A stretch of DNA of 17,167 nt from JBHIDQ01 sp046760155. GTDB taxonomy: Bacteria; Chloroflexota; Dehalococcoidia; Dehalococcoidales; RBG-16-60-22. The stretch lies in the NCBI GenBank assembly GCA_046760155.1, contig JBHIDQ010000025.1, forward strand, positions 1 to 17,167, read 5' to 3'. Positions 13,980 through 17,167 of the stretch are shown here, one piece after another; the first letter of the stretch is position 1, and each line of letters starts with the position of its first letter. Made by a program: the position numbers and the translations under genes. The notes beneath the pieces were generated by a model, which ran no database searches, was not told the origin of the DNA, and saw only the letters and a program-made list of their open reading frames with translations.

Positions 13980-15041
13980 ATGACCAAGAAGGTCTGCGTG
14001 GTAAAAGGAGATGATGCTGCACCGGAGGTAGTAGTGCCCACGGTGCAAATTCTAGAGGGAATGAACCTGGACCTCGAGTTTCTCTGGCCGCTCACTGGTG
14101 ATGAAGCGATGGCTAAATACGGCGAAACCTTCCCCCAATCGGCCAGGCAGATGATCGACGAAGCCGATTGTGCCATCATGGGGTCAACTAGAAATGTCAT
14201 TGGGGTACATGGTTATTTGAGGTGGGGTAAAAGGTGCTTTGCCAACATTCGCCCCACCAAATATATGCCGGGTCTAAGAAGTCCGCTGAAGAACCCTGAA
14301 GGTATAGATTTTGTTATCGTTCGAGAGAATCTGGAAGGCTTATATCCGGGGTGGGAGGGAGATATCGAGCAACTGGCTCCCCTCAACCTGATGAATGATA
14401 TGACCGGTCTAAGTTTGGATGCCACGGCTAAAGGCAAATTTGCCGTCAAGGTCACCACTGAGGATGGGTCTCGAGCTATCTGTCAGACAGCCTGTAAACT
14501 GGCTTTGCAGCGGAAGTCCAGGGGTGGTCAGGGGAAGGTAACCGTATCCTGCAAGTATAACGTGTTGACGCAATCGGATGAGATGTTCCGGCGAATTGCC
14601 GAGGAAACAGTTAAAGAGTATCCTGAGCTCACCTTCGGTCAGGTCCTCATTGACAATTTTGCCCAGCAATTGATTATAAATCCGCAGCAATACGATGTTT
14701 TGGTGATGTGCAATGAACATGGCGATATCTTGGCTGATGGTGCCGCAGCGCTTATTGGTGGCTTGGGATTGGCTCCCAACGCCTGTATTGGTAAGGATTA
14801 TGCTTATTTCGGCTCGGTTCATGGCACCGCCCCTGATATCGTCGGCATGAACATTATCAACCCTACGGCGATGCTCCTGGGTGCGGGCATGATGCTGGAA
14901 TACCTTGGCTTGAATGTGGCTGCTTCTCGGTTGGAAGGAGCGGTGTATAAGGTCTACCGGGAGGGCAGGTACCTGACCCGCGACCAGGGAGGAACCGCCT
15001 CCACCTCCCAGTTCTGCGAGGCGGTTAAGGCCAATTTATAA
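13980..15041 (+). CDS. Isocitrate/isopropylmalate dehydrogenase family enzyme, NAD-type
   Basis: A 353-residue beta-decarboxylating dehydrogenase that oxidises a 2-hydroxy acid and releases CO2. Seen in order: Arg91 in FANIRPTKYMPG, RENLEGLY (115-122) with the catalytic Tyr122, CKYNVL with Lys192 and Asn194, Asp225 in LIDNF, GDILADGAAALIGGLG with metal ligands Asp249 and Asp253, and VHGTAPDIVG. The Asp-Ile after HGTAP favours NAD over NADP. RENLEGLY is closest to NAD-dependent isocitrate dehydrogenases, but isopropylmalate, homoisocitrate or tartrate cannot be excluded; no leuCD or aconitase gene is nearby. AGGAGAGG (13963-13970) precedes the ATG. The ABC substrate-binding gene follows after 22 bases. 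Confidence 0.88.
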   Translation: MTKKVCVVKGDDAAPEVVVPTVQILEGMNLDLEFLWPLTGDEAMAKYGETFPQSARQMIDEADCAIMGSTRNVIGVHGYLRWGKRCFANIRPTKYMPGLRSPLKNPEGIDFVIVRENLEGLYPGWEGDIEQLAPLNLMNDMTGLSLDATAKGKFAVKVTTEDGSRAICQTACKLALQRKSRGGQGKVTVSCKYNVLTQSDEMFRRIAEETVKEYPELTFGQVLIDNFAQQLIINPQQYDVLVMCNEHGDILADGAAALIGGLGLAPNACIGKDYAYFGSVHGTAPDIVGMNIINPTAMLLGAGMMLEYLGLNVAASRLEGAVYKVYREGRYLTRDQGGTASTSQFCEAVKANL

Positions 15042-15063
15042 ATGCACCCTTCGTTGGAGTTAA

Positions 15064-16635
15064 ATGATGAAAAGAGTCATCTATTTATTTCTTTCCGTAG
15101 TATTGCTCCTCAGTTTGCTTCCGGTTGGTTGTCAGCTTGAGCAGGAAACAGAGCTTAATCTATATGGTAGAGACCCCTTGACGCTTGACCCGGCGGTTTC
15201 CGGTGAGATGCTCTCCCACGAGTATATACTGCAGATCTTTGGTGGTTTGGTTCGCCTCGACGATAATCTGGAGCCTGCCCCGGATATTGCCGAGAAATGG
15301 GAGGTCAGTAATGATGGCCGGACTTATACCTTTTATCTGCGTGAAGATGTCAAGTTCCATGACGGTCGGAAGGTCACCGCTGATGACTTTAAGTATTCCT
15401 TGGAGCGGGCCTGTGACCCTGATACCGGGTCTCAAACGGCGGCCACCTATCTTGGTGATATTGTTGGCGTAAAGGAAGTCATCGCTGGCCAAGCTGAGGA
15501 AATTAGCGGCGTCAGGGTGATTGATGATTACACGCTCCAAATAACCATCGATGCCCCCAAATCATATTTCTTATCCAAGCTGACTTATCCGACGGCCTTT
15601 GTTGTCGATAGACAGGAGGCGGAAGCAGGCGGAGAGTGGTGGCAGCAACCGAATGGCACCGGCCCGTTTAAGCTCAAGGAGTGGCAGGAAGAGAATTTGC
15701 TCGTTCTGGAGAAGAATAAACATTACTACGGAGAGAAAGCCAAGGTCGGTTCGGTTGTTTTTCAGCTATGGGGCGGTGTGCCAATGAATATGTATGAGAC
15801 TGGCGAAATTGATGCTACTGACGTTTACATTGATTATATTGATAAGGTTACCGATAGGTCCGGTCCCTTTTTTCAGGAACTTGAGATAGTGCCGGAACTG
15901 AGCTTCAGTTATATTGGCTTTAATCATACCAAGCCGCCGTTTGATGATGTTAACCTGCGCCGTGCTTTCAGTCAGGCGATTGATAAGGATAAATTGGTCT
16001 CTCTGGTATTCCGTGATATGATGCAGCGGGCTGACGGTATCTTGCCGCCGGGTATCCCCGGTTTTAATGAAAACTTGTCTGGACTGGAGTTTGACGTTGC
16101 TAAAGCAAAGGAACTCATTGCTAACTCCAAATATGGTAGTGTTGATAATTTACCGCCGATTACGGTCACGACTATGGGCTGGGGAGGATTGATTTCTCAG
16201 AGCCTTGAGGCGCTTGTTCATGAGTGGCGGCAGAACCTGGGGGTAGAGGTAAAGGTCAGGCAGCTTGAGCCGCAGCGTTTTCTTTATCATATCAAGCAGG
16301 AGAAGGATGAGATGTACTATATGGGCTGGGTGGCCGACTATCCCCACCCCCAGAATTTCTTGGAACTCCTCTTTCGTACTGGCGAGGAGAATAACGCTGG
16401 TGAGTACAGTAATCCTGAGGTGGATGCCCTGCTGGATAGAGCCGGTATGGAGCTCGATTTTGACCAGAGTCTAGCGCTATATCAAGAGGTGGAGCAAAAG
16501 CTGGTTGATGATGCTGCCTGTCTGCCTTTATGGTTCGAGCGAAATTATATTCTGGTCAAGCCTTACGTTAGCGGCTATGACCTGAATCCGATGGGCTTTG
16601 CCATGCTGAATAAGGTCTCAGTCAAGCCTGATTAA
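15064..16635 (+). CDS. Peptide-type ABC transporter substrate-binding lipoprotein (SBP family 5)
   Basis: A 523-residue extracellular solute-binding protein of the OppA/DppA family. The N-terminus is a lipoprotein signal (MMKRVIYLFLSVVLLLSLL) with lipobox PVGC, giving Cys23 as the lipidated residue. Mature family signatures are LDPAVSGEMLSHEYILQIFG, GLVRLDDNLEPAPDIAEKW, YTFYLREDVKFHDGRKVTADD and FNHTKPPFDDVNLRRAFSQA. It would deliver peptides or other ligands (the family also binds nickel and sugars) to a permease, but no permease or ATPase gene is in the window. TTGGAG at 15054-15059 precedes ATG 15064; ATG 15067 is equivalent. It probably shares a transcript with the dehydrogenase gene. Its 3' end overlaps the convergent pseudouridine synthase gene by 14 bases. 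Confidence 0.92.
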   Translation: MMKRVIYLFLSVVLLLSLLPVGCQLEQETELNLYGRDPLTLDPAVSGEMLSHEYILQIFGGLVRLDDNLEPAPDIAEKWEVSNDGRTYTFYLREDVKFHDGRKVTADDFKYSLERACDPDTGSQTAATYLGDIVGVKEVIAGQAEEISGVRVIDDYTLQITIDAPKSYFLSKLTYPTAFVVDRQEAEAGGEWWQQPNGTGPFKLKEWQEENLLVLEKNKHYYGEKAKVGSVVFQLWGGVPMNMYETGEIDATDVYIDYIDKVTDRSGPFFQELEIVPELSFSYIGFNHTKPPFDDVNLRRAFSQAIDKDKLVSLVFRDMMQRADGILPPGIPGFNENLSGLEFDVAKAKELIANSKYGSVDNLPPITVTTMGWGGLISQSLEALVHEWRQNLGVEVKVRQLEPQRFLYHIKQEKDEMYYMGWVADYPHPQNFLELLFRTGEENNAGEYSNPEVDALLDRAGMELDFDQSLALYQEVEQKLVDDAACLPLWFERNYILVKPYVSGYDLNPMGFAMLNKVSVKPD

Positions 16636-17167
16636 GTAGTGTTTTGACTTCCTGAGCACTCAGCTCACGAGTCTTTCTCTCCGCCAGGTTTCCCAGATTT
16701 AAGTTTCCCAGGCGAACCCGCTTCAGCGCCAGAACCCGGTGCCCCAGACGCTCGAACATACGGCGTACCTGTCGTTTTCTGCCTTCATGGATGGTGATGC
16801 TGTAATTAAAAGGTTCAGCAGATTTTACTTCCCTGATTTTTGCCGGATGGGTCATGCCATCCTCAAGCATAAGCCCCCGCCCCAGTTTTCTTTTTTCTTC
16901 TGATTTTAGCTTGCCCCTGATGTGCACTAAATACTCCCTTTCGTATTCGTATCTGGGGTGTGTCAGTCGGTAGGCCAGCTCACCATCATTGCTCAGCAGC
17001 AGAAGCCCGGTGCTGTCTTTGTCCAGCCTCCCCACCGGGTACAGCCTCAGTTGACGGTACTTCTCAGGCAAAAGGTCGGTAACTTTGCCCCGCCCCCTTT
17101 CATCGCTGACTGTGGAGATAATCCCCGCTGGCTTGTTGAGCATCAGGGTAATTATCTTCTTTGGCTT
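16622..17167 (-). CDS. RsuA/RluB-family rRNA pseudouridine synthase, 5' part cut by window edge
   Basis: Pseudouridine synthases of this family convert a specific uridine in rRNA to pseudouridine. The visible 181 residues begin inside the protein, KPKKIITLMLNKPAG, and stay open to the edge of the window, so the N-terminal S4 RNA-binding domain expected in this family lies outside. The catalytic Asp is in VGRLDKDSTGLLLLSNDG, and the C-terminal part has the family block GRKRQVRRMFERLGHRVLAL. RluB is the closest guess, which modifies 23S rRNA; RsuA or RluE/F remain possible. An internal ATG at 17143 is not the true start. It is convergent with, and overlaps by 14 bases, the substrate-binding protein gene. 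Confidence 0.92.
   Translation of the reverse strand, partial: KPKKIITLMLNKPAGIISTVSDERGRGKVTDLLPEKYRQLRLYPVGRLDKDSTGLLLLSNDGELAYRLTHPRYEYEREYLVHIRGKLKSEEKRKLGRGLMLEDGMTHPAKIREVKSAEPFNYSITIHEGRKRQVRRMFERLGHRVLALKRVRLGNLNLGNLAERKTRELSAQEVKTLLNQA

Overview
The window looks like a chromosomal segment of an anaerobic bacterium, most plausibly a Chloroflexota member near Dehalococcoidia. This is inferred from gene content and style: corrinoid methyltransferases, a ferredoxin-tailed aldo/keto reductase, a surface protein ending in a membrane anchor with an Arg-rich tail, SigA-like promoters and balanced base composition. No rRNA gene is present to prove it. Coding density is high: no gap exceeds 300 bases, and I saw no tRNA, CRISPR array, insertion sequence or convincing hairpin-plus-T-run terminator.

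Left part (1-4037), housekeeping: rpsP (ribosomal protein S16, minus strand, cut by the window edge) diverges from a plus-strand operon of nfi (endonuclease V), prfB (release factor 2, made through a programmed +1 frameshift), a secreted HExxH peptidase-like protein translationally coupled to prfB, and radC.

Middle part (4059-10373), accessory metabolism: a large membrane-anchored XRE-type regulator with an extracellular beta-rich region (minus strand) diverges from a two-gene operon. That operon encodes a corrinoid protein and an MtmB-family (monomethylamine-type) methyltransferase that has phenylalanine, not pyrrolysine, near the equivalent active-site position. The approximately 280-base control region between the two start codons holds two good SigA promoters, two perfect palindromes and a repeated motif. 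Convergent to the methyltransferase lies a minus-strand pair: a DapA-superfamily lyase lacking the usual substrate-binding Arg, followed by a phosphotriesterase-family hydrolase with Glu at the bridging metal position. The layout suggests a small module for demethylating and breaking down an unidentified methylated compound, possibly under the membrane regulator; the substrate and the regulatory link are inference.

Right part (10571-17167): an alpha/beta hydrolase; a ferredoxin-tailed aldo/keto reductase homologue lacking the usual catalytic Tyr and Lys, in operon with a SAM-dependent methyltransferase; a small HPP-family membrane protein diverging from an isocitrate/isopropylmalate dehydrogenase-family enzyme, which is followed by an orphan peptide-type ABC substrate-binding lipoprotein; and finally the C-terminal part of an RsuA/RluB-type pseudouridine synthase, running off the window and overlapping the lipoprotein gene tail-to-tail.

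The most interesting candidate is the non-pyrrolysine MtmB-like/corrinoid pair with its divergent membrane-bound regulator.
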